Assembly: GCA_031963465.1 (NCBI GenBank)
Contig: JASSUG010000003.1
Coordinates: forward strand, 1-64,000
Source of the DNA: Mycoavidus cysteinexigens_B
GTDB taxonomy: Bacteria; Pseudomonadota; Gammaproteobacteria; Burkholderiales; Burkholderiaceae
DNA: 64,000 nucleotides
Direction: 5' to 3'
Shown here: in pieces, positions 35,015-45,888 of the stretch
How the letters are laid out: each line of letters starts with the position of its first letter
Position numbering within the stretch: the first letter of the stretch is position 1
The notes under the pieces: generated by a model
What the model was told of the DNA's origin: nothing
Databases searched by the model: none
Seen by the model: the letters and a program-made list of their open reading frames with translations, nothing else
Translations under genes and position numbers: made by a program

Positions 35015-38000
35015 ATGGCACAGACTATCAACAAACAACGTTTTATCTCTTTTCACCGCTTAGCGCGCATCGTTTGTACCGTGCTGCTGGCAACGCTCGT
35101 CCAAGCGGCCGCCGCGCGCAGCCCGCATGTCGCACGCATTGTAGCGGATCCCAACGCGGAGTCTCAGCATCGACCGACAATCCTTAGCACAGCGGATGGT
35201 TTACCACTGATCAACATTCAAACCCCAAACGATCAAGGGCTATCGAAAAACGATTACATCCAATTCGATGCTGACAGAGGCCTGTCCTGGAACAATCATC
35301 GCACCCAGAATCCTCATTTGCTGGCGAGGTCCGCGCGCACCATCCTAAACCAAGTGAATAGCAGTCATCCGAGTTATCTGAAGGGTCCTCTAACCGTGCT
35401 TGGCGACAGAGCTCAAGTGATCATTGCCAACCCTTCTGGCTTGTACTGCGAGGGCTGCGGTTTTATTAATGTGCACCGCGCTACCTTAACGACAGGGACG
35501 CCGATCATCAACAAGAATGGCCATCTTGACGGCTATCGAGTACAACACGGTTTAATTTCCGTGCAAGGCAGTGGGCTGCAATCGAGTAAAACCGATTACA
35601 CCGAGTTGATTGCGCGAGCTGTATTGATCAATGACCAACTCCAGGCCAATCAGCTAAAAATCATCACGGGCGCTAATTTAGTCAGCGGCGACGTGGTGAC
35701 CCCATTGCAACAACCCGCCAGTTCGGCGCCCCTACTCGCGATTGATGTTGCCGAACTGGGTGGTTTGTACGCCAACAAAATTAAATTGGTTGGCACGGAG
35801 GCTGGTGTGGGGGTTAGAAATGCTGGGCATATCGGCTTGGAAGCGGGCCAAATTAAAATCACCGTGAATGGCTTTCTAGACAATTCCGGCGAGATTGATA
35901 GCCGCCGCCCGGCTCGCAGCAAAACCGCACCAGGCGCCACACAAGGCAGTGTGCGCCATGAAGGCACGCTAGACATCACCACCCGTGGCCCTCTCATCAA
36001 CCGAGGGATGCTAACGGCACATGGCCACACGACTTTGCATACCGGCTCCGCTCGCCTCAACAATAGCGGCCAGATTGCCACTATGAACGACTTGTCCATC
36101 GCCAGCGCCGATTTGAATAATTCAAAAGGAAGCATCAAAGCGGTTGGCAGACTGCGTGCTCAAGTGCCGGGCAAGATCAACAATCAGGCGGGCTTGATCC
36201 ACCCAACAAGCGCAGTCCATGTGATCACGGATCGACTCGACAACTCCAATACTCAAGGCCGCGAGCGCGGGCTACAAGGCAAAATGGTCACGATTAACGC
36301 CAATGTGATTAAGAATAAGGCCGGAGCCATGCATGCTAACAAAGCTTTATCCTTGGATGGGACGGCGCATGGCAGGGTGGATAACAGCGCTGGCTTGATC
36401 CATTCGAACGGCATGCTCCGGGTGACAACCGGTAACCTCAACAATGCCAACACTCGAAGCGGCGAACGTGGACTGCAAGGCAAAACGGTCACGCTGATGA
36501 CCGATTCGATGCAGAATAAAAAAGGAGCCATTCGCGCTAACCAGTCTCTATGCTTGGATGGGGCGAAGAATGGCGTCGTGAATAACACGGCTGGTGTGAT
36601 GTATGCGAAAGGTAAGCTCCGCGTAACCACAGGCCAACTCGACAATACCCATACCCACAATGGCGCGCGCGGACTGGCAGGCAAAACCGTCACGCTGATT
36701 ACCGATTCGATTAAAAATAAGCGGGGGGTGATGCGCGCTGACGAGTTTCTAGCCTTGGATGGAACTGAGCGTAGCACAGTAGACAACCCAACTGGCTTGA
36801 TCCGCTCGAAAGGCACCCTGCGCATGACAATGGGCGCGCTCAACAATGCGAACACTCAAGGCAGTGAGCACGGAGTGGCCGGTAAAAAAGTCACGATTCA
36901 AGCAGATTCAATTAACAATCAGGTCGGTTCGATTCAAACCGACGGTGCCTTAACCCTGATTGGCACAACGCAGATCGATAATCGCTTAGGATCGATCTCC
37001 TCACGCCAGGCGGTAGCGTTGCAAGCGCTCGCGGGGACATCACCTGCCGACAAACGGCTGAGCATATTAAATACTGGCGGAACTGTGCTGGCCGGCACCA
37101 AGCTTACAGTAGACAGCCAGAGCCTGAGCGGCGATGGTCAAATACATTCCAATCACCAACTCGATATCAAGCTGCTGAATGACTTGCATAACGTGGGCAA
37201 AATCACCGCCGGCGGCGATGCTACGCTGAGCTTGACAGGCGCATTGCATAATCGCCAAACCTTAGACGCAGGTCGTCGTTTAACGGTTTCAGCGGCGAGT
37301 ATCGACAATACGAGTACCGGAGAAATCAACGCCGGCCACACTGAGCTCGTGGCCCTTGAGTCGTTGACAAACCGTGGTCTCATCAATGGCGATGAAACCT
37401 TAATTCAGGCGGATAAGGTTAATAACCTGGGTACCGGCCGGATCTATGGCGATCATATTGCAATTGGCGCAACGACATTGGATAACGGCGCTGAAACGGT
37501 GCATGGCGTTACCAGCGCGGCGAACGTGAGCGCGCGCAAACGACTAGATATTGGTGTGCAGTCGCTTACCAACCGCGAACATGGCCTGCTTGGCAGTGAA
37601 GGTAATTTTGCTTTGGGGAGAGCGCTCGATGGACACCATCGCGCCATCGGTCAGGCTGAGAAATTCGACAATAATAGTGCCACGCTTGAGGCGCTTGGTG
37701 ACCTAAATTTGACCGTCGATACACTGAATAATACAAATGCACACTTTACTCTTAAAACTGTTCCGGTAGGGGAGCCTAGCAGGGCTATCTTGATTCAGCC
37801 AGAGGGAGATCCAAATCGATATCCTGAGCACCATTTTGTTTGGGAAGGCTGGTCCCGCGCAGGCCAGTACCGCCATCAAAACTGGGAGGTCACGAGATTT
37901 ACTAAATATGACGTGATGCGCACTGAAACTCAAAGCGTGGTCAATCGTAGCGACCCCGGCAAGATTGTTGCGGGAGGCGATCTACGGTTAAGCGGCCGTG

Positions 38001-39448
38001 ATCTGAACAACGATAAAAGCCAGCTCATCGCAGGTGGCCGTATCACCGGGGATCTGAGCAATCTGCGTAACCTTGAAGCCGAAGGGGCGCGTACGGTGCA
38101 GGAAGCTGGCAGCAGCCAATATAGTACGCCTCGCTATCGCGGTAGATGGAAGAATTATCACACGCGTGATTGGCATCATCCTATTCCTTACACCCCAGCT
38201 GATGAGATCCATACCATCACAGTGCCTGTGACAAAAGTGCTCGAGCATACCCAGTCTACTCGCTCAGGCGCTCAGATTCCCGCTTTGTCACGCAACCTAG
38301 AAGAAGTTTCGATTCCAACGCCAAGTGATATCCCGGGCCATCCCGGGACGATGATGCGCACGCAGATGCCGGCGATTACCTTACCCAATCACACTTTATT
38401 TCGACACAATCCTAAGCCAGACAGCCTGACTTTGATCGAAACCGATCCTCACTTGACCCGCTCCCACAAGAAGCTTGACGCAGAATATATGCTCAAGCGC
38501 ATGGCGCAAAATCCTGCGGTCGTCCAAAAACGCTTGGGCGACGGCTTTTACGAACAACGCTTAGTAGGAGAACAAATCAACCAGCTCACGGGGCGTCGAT
38601 TCCTACACCATCATACCAACGACGAAGTGCAATATCGTGCGTTGATGGAGCAAGGCCTACATTTCGCGGATCAGTTGAAACTACACCCCGGCATCGCGCT
38701 GAGCGCCGCGCAAATGGCGCAACTTACCAGCGATATTGTCTGGCCTGTTCAACGCGAGGTGGCGCTTGCCGATGGCGCGGTGCAAAAGGTATTAGTTCCG
38801 CAAGTCTATGCCTATGTCAAAGAGGGCGATCTCAAAGGAGATGGGACCTTAATCTCAGGTCGCGCGCTCAAACTGAGCCTGCGCCAAGACATGATGAATA
38901 AAGGCACGATGGCTGGCCGCACAAAGGTGAATGTCGACGCTGAAGAGATTAAAAACCTAGGCGGAAAGATTACCGGGGGCGAAACAATCCTGCACGCTCG
39001 CACCGACCTAGACAACCATGGTGGTGCCCTAACGGGCGATACCCATTTAGCCGTTCGCGCTGACCGAGATTTAAATCTGCTTTCCACCACCCAGCAAGGT
39101 GCTAAAACAACGGGCGCCAGTCACTTCAGCCGTACTCATCTTGATCGCGTTGCTAGCCTGACATCGCATGGCTCACTCAGCGCTAGCGCCGGGCGCGATG
39201 CGACTTTCACGGCTGCCGAGATTAACAACACCAGCCCAGACAATCAGACCACCCTCACCGCGGGTCATAATTTAAACCTGGGTGCCCTCACGGTTGGCTA
39301 TCAGGAGAACATGGTTGGTGACGCCAATAATTTTCTTAAACAAGGCTTAAGTGATGAAATTGGTAGTACGATCCAAACGGTTGGCAATCTCCAGCTTGCC
39401 GCCGGTCATAATTTCACCGCCAAAGCGGCAAATCTCACGAGCCAGTAA
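35015..39448 (+). pseudogene. FhaB/CdiA-like filamentous exoprotein, N-terminal part (ends at internal stop)
   Basis: 1477-codon 5' part of a TpsA exoprotein. After an N-terminal export signal ending near VQAAAA comes the two-partner secretion domain: LSWNNHRTQNPHL, LGDRAQVIIANPSGL and CEGCGFINVHRATLTTG are the classical TPS recognition features. Then follow filamentous haemagglutinin repeats rich in LNN/LDN and AG turns, including four 67-residue tandem repeats, and a central non-repeat block near residues 910-1260. A TAA at 39446-39448 interrupts the frame, but the same frame stays open for another 1153 codons, so this is one gene of about 2631 codons broken by a single nonsense change. Secretion would need the disrupted fhaC-like partner just upstream. 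Confidence 0.9.
36236..37038 (+). repeat. Four tandem 201-bp repeats within the exoprotein gene
   Basis: Units begin exactly at 36236, 36437, 36638 and 36839. Each encodes about 67 residues opening L(D/N)N followed by GLQGK- or GLAGK-type sequence, an asparagine-rich middle and LDGT-like and GLI/GVM segments. The fourth unit diverges in its last third. In-frame expansion of the exoprotein shaft. Confidence 0.85.
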
Positions 39449-42400
39449 GGTGCGCTCACGGCGACAGCTGAGCACAATGTAACTATTTCAGCGGGGCAAA
39501 CCCAGCATAACTTTGATGAAGGGCATAGCCATACGCGGCGAGGCCTATTTAGCTCAAGCAGTAGCGCCACGCGCGATACGATTAACCAAACACAGGCAAG
39601 CGGCAGCCTATTAAGCGGCAACACAGTCAAGATTAAGTCCGGTCAGAATTTAACCGTACACGGCAGCGATGTGGTGGCTAACCAGCAAGTATCATTGGCG
39701 GCTGAAGGCGACATCCATTTGACCGCCGCACAAAATACGGCTTCGCATTCCCACCAATCGCAGCAGCAGAAATCAGGCCTCTTAAATGGTGGTGGTGTAG
39801 GGATCATGATTGGTTCACAAACCCAACACGACCAAGCGGGCGAGCGGGAAATCACTCATACAGATAGCACGATTGCCTCATTAACGGGCGATGTCACTAT
39901 CGTTTCAGGCAAAGACACTCAGCTTAAAGCGAGCGGAGTATATGCCGGCCGGGATTTGAACGTGACCGGCCAAAATATCACGCTTGATAATGTGCACGAC
40001 GTACTTGCCCACAGCGAACGACACACTTTTAAGCAAAGCGGTCTAAGCGTAGGGCTAGGCGGCGAGATAGTGGAGAAAGCGAAGGCAATCTATCATCACC
40101 TGGACCGCGCGAGTAAAGTTAAGGATCCCCGGCTCAAAGCCGTTAAGCAAATGCAAGCTGTCTATGCGTTGGATCAACTCAGTAGCGCCGCGGTAACCGG
40201 AAGCGCAAGCGGGACTCAGGGCGCTGCCGGAGGCAAAAGTGTACGGCTTGAACTCAGTATTGGTTCAAGCCAGAGTGAACATGAAGCGCACACGATACAA
40301 ACCACAGCGCGCGGCTCAAATCTAGTAGCGAATCGCCGGGTCAATATCATGGCAACCGGAGATGGCCATGCAAAAAGCGGTGATTTAACAGTCAAGGGCA
40401 GTCAAATCAAAGGCAAAGAGGTTAACCTTGCTGCGCGCCATGATCTGGTCTTCGAAAGCGTGGCCAACACCGGACACCAGCAAAGCAAGCAAAACAGCAG
40501 TGGCTTCACGGCGGGAGTGGGGGTAAGTCTCGGCCAACAAAGCGGCCTAGCCTTATTTGCCAGCGGTCAAGTTGCCAATGGACATGCTGATGGTAAGAGT
40601 GCGCAGTATGCTAACAGCAGCGTGATTGCCACGGATACCTTAACCCTCACCTCAGGCCGTGATGCAACGCTCACCGGTGCTCAGCTAAGTGGCCAGAAGA
40701 TCAAAGCGGAGATTGGTAGAAATCTAACGCTCACCAGCCAGCAAGATAGCGACGCGTATCACCAAGGCCAGACGAATTTAAGCGCTGGACTGAGCGGTGT
40801 ATTGGGGGCTGGCGGGGTAAGTGGCGGCCTAGCGGTGAGCCGAGGGCAGGTCAAAAGCCGCTATGCCAGTGTGAATTTGCCAACAGGGTTAATTGCGGGC
40901 AAAGAAGGCTTTGAAATTCAGGTAGGGAAGCACACTCAGTTAAATGGCGCTCAGATTGCGAACGCAGCGCCAAGTAAGAGCGTGCTGAATACAGACACAC
41001 TCGGTTTTACTGATCTACAAAATAAAGCACAGTATGAAGCGCGCAGCAGTGGCTTCTCAGCGAGCTATGGTGGTGCTGCCAGCGCCAAACAAAATATAGT
41101 GGCGAATAGTTTAGCCAATGTTCCTTCTGGCCTGGGCTTAACCGGGACGCAGGGCGCAGCTTCGAGCACAACCCAAGCCGCCATCTCGCCAGCACGGATT
41201 GAAGTGCGCCGCGACCAAAAAACAGGACAAGACAGCACGCAAGGCTTAAAGCGCGATACTCAAAATGCGCATCAAACACTGCAGAAGATCTTTGACTTAC
41301 AAGAAGTCCAAGAAAAGATAGAACTGGGGCGTGAAGCCGCGAACTTAGGAATGCAAGTGAGCGGCGATCTTGCCAATAAGCTAGTGGCGCAAAATCCAGA
41401 TAGCAAGTTATGGGGAGAAGGCCAGCTAGGGAGGATAGGGCTACATGCAGCCGTTGCCGGGCTAGGAGCCAAGATGGCGGGCGGCAACGTGGGCGGTGCC
41501 ATAGCCGGGACGGTAGCCGGTGATCTAGTCTCGTCAAAGGTGTCTGCGCGGGTTAATCAAGCAATGGCTGGGATGACCAATCCAAACGCGAAGCAGACGG
41601 TATCAAATGTCGTCACGAATCTGCTGGCGGGTACGACTGGGGCGATCGTCGGTGGAGCCGTGGGCGGCCAGTCAGGCGCGCTTGCTGGGGCTGGGGGTGC
41701 ATTGGCTGCAGATAAGTTTAATCGGCAGTTGCATCCACAGGAAAAGGAGTGGATTAAAAAACATGCTAGTGCGTATGCAAAGCGTTTAAGCATCACAGAA
41801 GAACAAGCAAATGAAGTGCTGGCAACGCAGGCTAATTTACAGGTTCAGTCAGGATCACCGGGTACCTGGAATGAGAAAGCAAGCACCTTTCTAGGCCAAG
41901 CCCATGGAATGCTTCCGGAAGAGGGCAATAGCGGACCGGGATATATGTTCTATGCGGTGCCAAATCAAAAAGCGAACCCGAACATGTACGCTGGATATTA
42001 TGGCAATAAGACAGAGTTAAATATACCGGCATCGAATGACATTATTGCTTCAGTAGATCGTGAGAGTTTGCTCCGTGAGAAGTATACAAAAGCGACGTTG
42101 GGCGCAGCAGCAACGGCCGCAGGTGGGGCGGCAGCACCTTGGTTGGCTTCGGTGGGTGGGGCAGCACTGCAAGCGTGTGCTGCGAACCCGATGTTATGTG
42201 TGAATCAGGCGGCGATTACAGTTGGCGAGATAGCGGCTGGAGATGCTTTGCCGGTAGGTGTTGGGGCAGCGGTTGTTGGGATGGTGGTTAAGGAGGCGAA
42301 AGTAGGCGCGAAGGTTGCTAGGGAGGCTGCGGTTGATATAAAAGGGAAGAGCATTGTGGCAGATGCGCTACCTCCCAATCCGTCGACCAAACTTTTAACG

Positions 42401-42910
42401 GAATCGCAAGTACACAAGCTTGGTATCAGTTCAGAAATGGTGCAGCCAGCCACTATGCCGGCTGCCGGAGTGACGGATAGCCTTTTAAAGCAAGTAGCAT
42501 CTAGAAACGTTAAAACTTATGGACCACGAGAAATGGGCCCTCTTGGTAACCCTAATGAACCTCGATCTGTTGCTGCCACATTTAGGAGTGGAACGTATAC
42601 AGAAAAGGTAGCTGAAACTGATCTATATTTGTATAGGGATTATGGTGGCGAAGCCCGGGCTGGAGGAGATTTTTGGTCACCGATTCCTTCCAAGGGGGTG
42701 CTGCAGTCAAAAATGGACAGCGCTGTCTTATCAGAGTGGGGTAATACGTTAGAAAATCAGGCTATACTGAAAATACCAAAAGGCATTACTTACTATGAAG
42801 GTTTTGCTGCATCTCAAACTAGCAAAATTGGAACGCGCGCTACTCTCCATGGTGGGGGGGTACAGATATATTTACCTAGTCCAAAATCTGAATGGATAAT
42901 CAAACCATGA
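39449..42910 (+). pseudogene. FhaB/CdiA-like exoprotein, C-terminal part with polymorphic toxin domain
   Basis: Continuation of the exoprotein in the same frame after the internal stop (first ATG at 39671; 1079 residues from there). It contains more FHA repeats, then a Gly/Ala-rich pretoxin region (GGAVGGQSGALAGAGGALAA, LHPQEKEWIKKHA) and a hydrophobic segment with CAANPMLC as in CdiA entry domains. The last 120 or so residues form a separate domain: LYLYRDYGGEARAGGDFW, QSKMDSAVLSEWGN, KGITYYEGFAA and GGGVQIYLP. This resembles C-terminal toxin domains seen in contact-dependent inhibition and RHS proteins, but I cannot name its activity. GC falls toward the 3' end, typical of exchangeable toxin tips. 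A small gene overlaps the stop. Confidence 0.85.
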
Positions 42911-43212
42911 ATACAAAAGACAAAATTAACAATTTTATAAAAAATAGAGGCTCATTTCACCTTTTTCTCCCAGATGGGGCTTATGGTAGACCATGCGATA
43001 ATAGGTATTCTATCGAGGAAATCAGACAGTCTGATTCTGAACTTATACTGATTCTTGACGATGATATTCACCTGAATTTTTTTGGTGATCTTGTTCTTCA
43101 CGAAAAAGAACACGAGTTGTCAATATCTGAATTCAAGAAATTTTATTTTAAAAAAAATGGAAGGATAGAAAGAGTTTACGATTATGGAGAGGTATTTTTT
43201 AGCAACTTTTAA
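42907..43212 (+). CDS. Candidate immunity protein for the exoprotein toxin tip
   Basis: 101-residue acidic, soluble protein starting at ATG 42907, which overlaps the toxin stop (ATGA, 42907-42910); an in-frame ATG at 42892 would add five residues. It is much richer in AT than the toxin body. No family recognised; notable stretches are LILILDDDIHLNFFGDLVLH and a lysine-rich FKKFYFKKNG. Position, size, coupling and composition are those of CdiI-type immunity genes. Function is inferred from context only. Confidence 0.65.
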   Translation: MNTKDKINNFIKNRGSFHLFLPDGAYGRPCDNRYSIEEIRQSDSELILILDDDIHLNFFGDLVLHEKEHELSISEFKKFYFKKNGRIERVYDYGEVFFSNF

Positions 43213-43262
43213 TAGTTATTTACCATTATTAATAAATTTTTATATAAATAAAAATTTATGGA

Positions 43263-43436
43263 GTTGTGAGCACTCAATTGGGTGCGATTTCTGGGGTTGG
43301 AGGTGCATTGACTGCGAATAAGCTTAACTGGTAACTGCATCAGCATGAGTACTATGTGGTGAAGAAGCATACAAAGCTGGTCGCTAATATAGGAAATAGG
43401 CTTTCCGGAAACGCAGCAAAGCATCATAAATGAACG
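43263..43436 (+). pseudogene. Orphan exoprotein pretoxin fragment
   Basis: Translates to a degenerate copy of the pretoxin segment at 41656-41800: GAISGVGGALTANKLNW, a stop codon, then LHQHEYYVVKKHTK, matching GALAGAGGALAADKFNRQLH and EKEWIKKHA of the main gene. It begins about 50 bases after the immunity gene. It has an internal stop and no start, so it is a displaced fragment of another C-terminal module. Confidence 0.75.
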
Positions 43437-43439
43437 AAA

Positions 43440-43631
43440 ATGAATCGCCGAGCACAAGTAGGGGGCAAGAGATACCTATATTTATTAATAATTTTTTTTA
43501 TTGTGTCAGTTGAAGTTGGCGTCGTGTTCGAATTTATTTTTGGCCCATCTCTTCGTTGGTTATTGCACGATGAGTCATATGCGTTGCCAACATTTTATCG
43601 ACTCTATCGTTGGACGAAACTGGTTGTGTAG
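43440..43631 (+). CDS. Small membrane protein, possible orphan immunity gene
   Basis: 63 residues with one strong hydrophobic helix (YLYLLIIFFIVSVEVGVVFE) and a short basic N-terminus. It follows directly on the orphan pretoxin fragment, where an immunity gene for the lost toxin would be expected. No similarity recognised and no clear ribosome site, so it may not be translated. Confidence 0.35.
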   Translation: MNRRAQVGGKRYLYLLIIFFIVSVEVGVVFEFIFGPSLRWLLHDESYALPTFYRLYRWTKLVV

Positions 43632-43815
43632 ATTACGGTTTGGTGTAGCGTAGTCATGTGGTTTTATGAAAGGAAAAGCTCTGATCGTTGAATTATCAGA
43701 CATGATAAAATTCGATAAATTGGCGTAGATTTTAAGAAGGGATACCACAGCCGGCTATTAATCTTACAATTAAAATATTAGGTTCGAACAACGTTAAAAA
43801 TTTCCTGGGGAATAA

Positions 43816-44070
43816 ATGATAGACTGTGTATGTTATGTATTGATTCCTTCAGCCATTGAAAAAGCTTTTCTTCTGATTTGCGAGACACTTAAAAAGAGTG
43901 GAGCATCGCTGTTGAATCCGGAAAGCAAAAAAGTAATGACCTGGAGTGATACAGGGGATAAAGTCGAATTTGTGGAAGCGAATATTATGCATGACGTGAT
44001 ATCTGGCCACGTTAAAAATGATTACGCTATCGTACCGAAACCGGGAGCCGTGCCGAATTTGTTTGTATAG
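43816..44070 (+). CDS. Small hypothetical protein in orphan toxin/immunity region
   Basis: 84 residues, preceded by a purine-rich CTGGGG about eight bases before ATG. The N-terminal half (CVCYVLIPSAIEKAFLLICE) is mildly hydrophobic, the rest soluble. Family not recognised. It lies among displaced exoprotein fragments and could be an orphan immunity gene or a remnant of one. The 184 bases before it hold nothing I can identify. Confidence 0.35.
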   Translation: MIDCVCYVLIPSAIEKAFLLICETLKKSGASLLNPESKKVMTWSDTGDKVEFVEANIMHDVISGHVKNDYAIVPKPGAVPNLFV

Positions 44071-44198
44071 GAAGTTTCGGGAACTTCATAGGCAGCGGTA
44101 AGGATGTCTAGAGGAGCACAACAAGCTATCGTTCCGAACCGAGATCAGTGGACTACACCGACCAAGATTAACCCATTCACATTGCGTTGAGGTGAAGC

Positions 44199-44464
44199 AT
44201 GGATAGAGTCAGAAATTTGCAAGAAAAGGCGCGTACATTACATACGTTATTGGCTCGCTATGCCCCAGATGACGACGATGCAGAAATGGTTCTGGGTTTT
44301 ATGAGTGACTTATTAAGGATATAGAACAAGGCAAAACGGCTCCCCCGATTGAAGACAAATATGCATGGTACTTCGCTAGTACCGAGGGAGCATTGTTTAA
44401 ATATGACGATTTAGCTGAGGCGCATGCTCAATACTCTCATGCTTTAGAGGGCTGGGATATATAA
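44199..44464 (+). pseudogene. Frameshifted small acidic protein gene, possible orphan immunity
   Basis: ATG 44199 follows GAGGTGAAGC. It reads 41 codons (MDRVRNLQEKARTLHTLLA... with YAPDDDDAEMVL) to a stop at 44324. The sequence after the stop, read in another frame, continues plausibly as IEQGKTAPPIEDKYAWYFAS through LEGWDI to TAA 44464. A single indel near 44316 would join both into about 88 residues. Acidic composition and placement before further exoprotein fragments suggest a decayed immunity gene. Confidence 0.5.
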
Positions 44465-44670
44465 TTAAATGGCGCTCAGATTGTGAACGCAGCGCCAAGT
44501 AAGAGCGTGCTGAGTACAGAAACACTGGGTTTTACTGATCAAAAATAAAAAACTAAAAAACGAGTTGTCGAACTTTCAATATTATGAAATTTTTCTGCAT
44601 CTCAAACAAGTCAGATTGGAACTCGCCCTACTCTCTAAGGTGGGGGAGTACAGATATATTTACCTAGTTA
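44465..44670 (+). pseudogene. Two scrambled exoprotein/toxin fragments
   Basis: 44465-44545 closely matches 40938-41025 of the exoprotein gene (AATGGCGCTCAGATTG then AACGCAGCGCCAAGTAAGAG). 44573-44670 closely matches 42786-42885, the end of the toxin domain (TGCATCTCAAAC and TACAGATATATTTACCTAGT). The order differs from the parent gene and the frame is broken, so this is recombination debris. Confidence 0.75.
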
Positions 44671-44722
44671 ACGTCAATTTGGGATAAGCGATTCTGGGTA
44701 GAAGCGCTGCAAAGCTAATTTA

Positions 44723-45740
44723 ACGTCAGTTCGGGTTAAGCGATTCCTGGTAGAAGCGCTGCAAAGGCAATTTAGGCTTATTGGGCATAAGGCAATAAGC
44801 GATGATTCCGCTGAGTAGATTAACAGCAAAGTTAATAGGAGAGCGATGGCGAGTATGCTCGACCTGGCATAGGTTTTTCAATTCATCGAAGACGGTTTCA
44901 ACAAGCGACCGTAGGCGCAATAAAGCCTGATCAAAAGGGGAATGAACAATAGGCTTCATGTTGCGTCGAACCTTGGTAACAAGCTCAACGCCAAGATCCC
45001 TCAAGGATTGTGCCAGTTTCCCTGAGATATAGCCTTTGTCGGCATAAAGCTTGCCAAACAACGAGTGCACGAGATCAGGTACGGGCTTACGGTCATCGAT
45101 ATTACCCGGCGTTAACCTCAGCCCAAGCAGTTCACCTTGGTGATTAATCACTGCATGCAGCTTGAAGCCAAAGAACCACCCTGTGGAACTTTTACCTCGA
45201 GCGGCTAAGCCATCAAATACACGGTGACGGCTAATACGTAGATTGTCACAGACTGCAATAGGCGTGGAATCCACAATAGAGATCCCTGTGCATTGGCCTT
45301 TGAGGGTTTCAAACAGAGCAGCTAGTGCAAGGTTGCAGCGCGGTAATAGTTCAATGCAACGATTGTATGAGGGTAACCTCGGGAACTCTGAGCGCAGATG
45401 CTGGCATACATGATTCAGATAAAATGATTTGAATTGTCGATAGCGAATCTGATGAAAAAGCACGACTAGCGTCATCAATTCTGCTAAGGATAGGTTTGTA
45501 GCACGCAAGCGTTTGCGTTTTCCGCTAGACAACAACTTTTTGTTGAGCTCTGGCTCAAATTCTTTGCAAAAATCGTCCATCAGACAATAAAGTTCGGTAA
45601 TATGATCCATGGGTGCTCTGGCCTTTCTTAGAGAGTTCGGTTTGCAAGACTTACATTCTCTTCGAAATACTTAGCACCCGCCTCATTTTCTCCCACATTT
45701 TTTGCTCTTATCTCCGCACTTCCTTAACCCGAACTCAGGT
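44723..45740 (-). mobile_element. IS982-family insertion sequence (1018 bp)
   Basis: Terminal inverted repeats of 18 bp (ACGTCAGTTCGGGTTAAG at 44723-44740 against the complement of 45723-45740, two or three mismatches). The 7-bp target duplication TAATTTA is at 44716-44722 and 45741-45747. One intact transposase gene on the minus strand. The target lies inside an older copy of the same IS. Confidence 0.88.
44726..45610 (-). CDS. IS982-family DDE transposase
   Basis: 294-residue transposase. It has the IS982 hallmarks VDSTPIAVCDN (first Asp), WFFGFKLHAVINHQGELLGL, LTPGNIDDRKPV, LYADKGYIS (second Asp) and LVETVFDELKNLCQVEHTRHR (Glu). The stop codon lies within the left terminal repeat. Complete, with no frameshift. 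Confidence 0.93.
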   Translation of the reverse strand: MDHITELYCLMDDFCKEFEPELNKKLLSSGKRKRLRATNLSLAELMTLVVLFHQIRYRQFKSFYLNHVCQHLRSEFPRLPSYNRCIELLPRCNLALAALFETLKGQCTGISIVDSTPIAVCDNLRISRHRVFDGLAARGKSSTGWFFGFKLHAVINHQGELLGLRLTPGNIDDRKPVPDLVHSLFGKLYADKGYISGKLAQSLRDLGVELVTKVRRNMKPIVHSPFDQALLRLRSLVETVFDELKNLCQVEHTRHRSPINFAVNLLSGIIAYCLMPNKPKLPLQRFYQESLNPN

Positions 45741-45888
45741 TAATTTAGGCTTAATGGGCATGAGGCAATAAGTGATGATTTCGCTGACAGCAAAGTTAGC
45801 GTTAGTTTCTTTGAGATTCGCTTTTCTCAGCATAAAGCGTGCCAAACAGGTTATGCGCTAGCTCAGGCAAAGACTTACTCAAACAAAT

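Larger units (their letters stand above)
44671..45885. mobile_element. Relic IS982-family copy, split by a later intact copy
   Basis: 44671-44722 is a decayed version of the IS982 left end (ACGTCAATTTGGGATAAGCG...), and 45741-45885 continues it with the next internal IS sequence (GGCTTAATGGGCATGAGGCA, then a segment matching the transposase gene around AAAGCGTGCCAAACA). Internal parts are deleted. The intact element sits between the two halves. Confidence 0.75.

Noticed and set aside
36236..37038. Possible CRISPR-like array from regular repeats
   Set aside because: The 201-bp units are in frame within an exoprotein gene, with no short repeat-spacer pattern.
39671..42910. Treating the second half of the exoprotein as an independent gene starting at ATG 39671
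   Set aside because: Same frame as the upstream part, continuous FHA repeat sequence from 39449, no ribosome site and no export signal.
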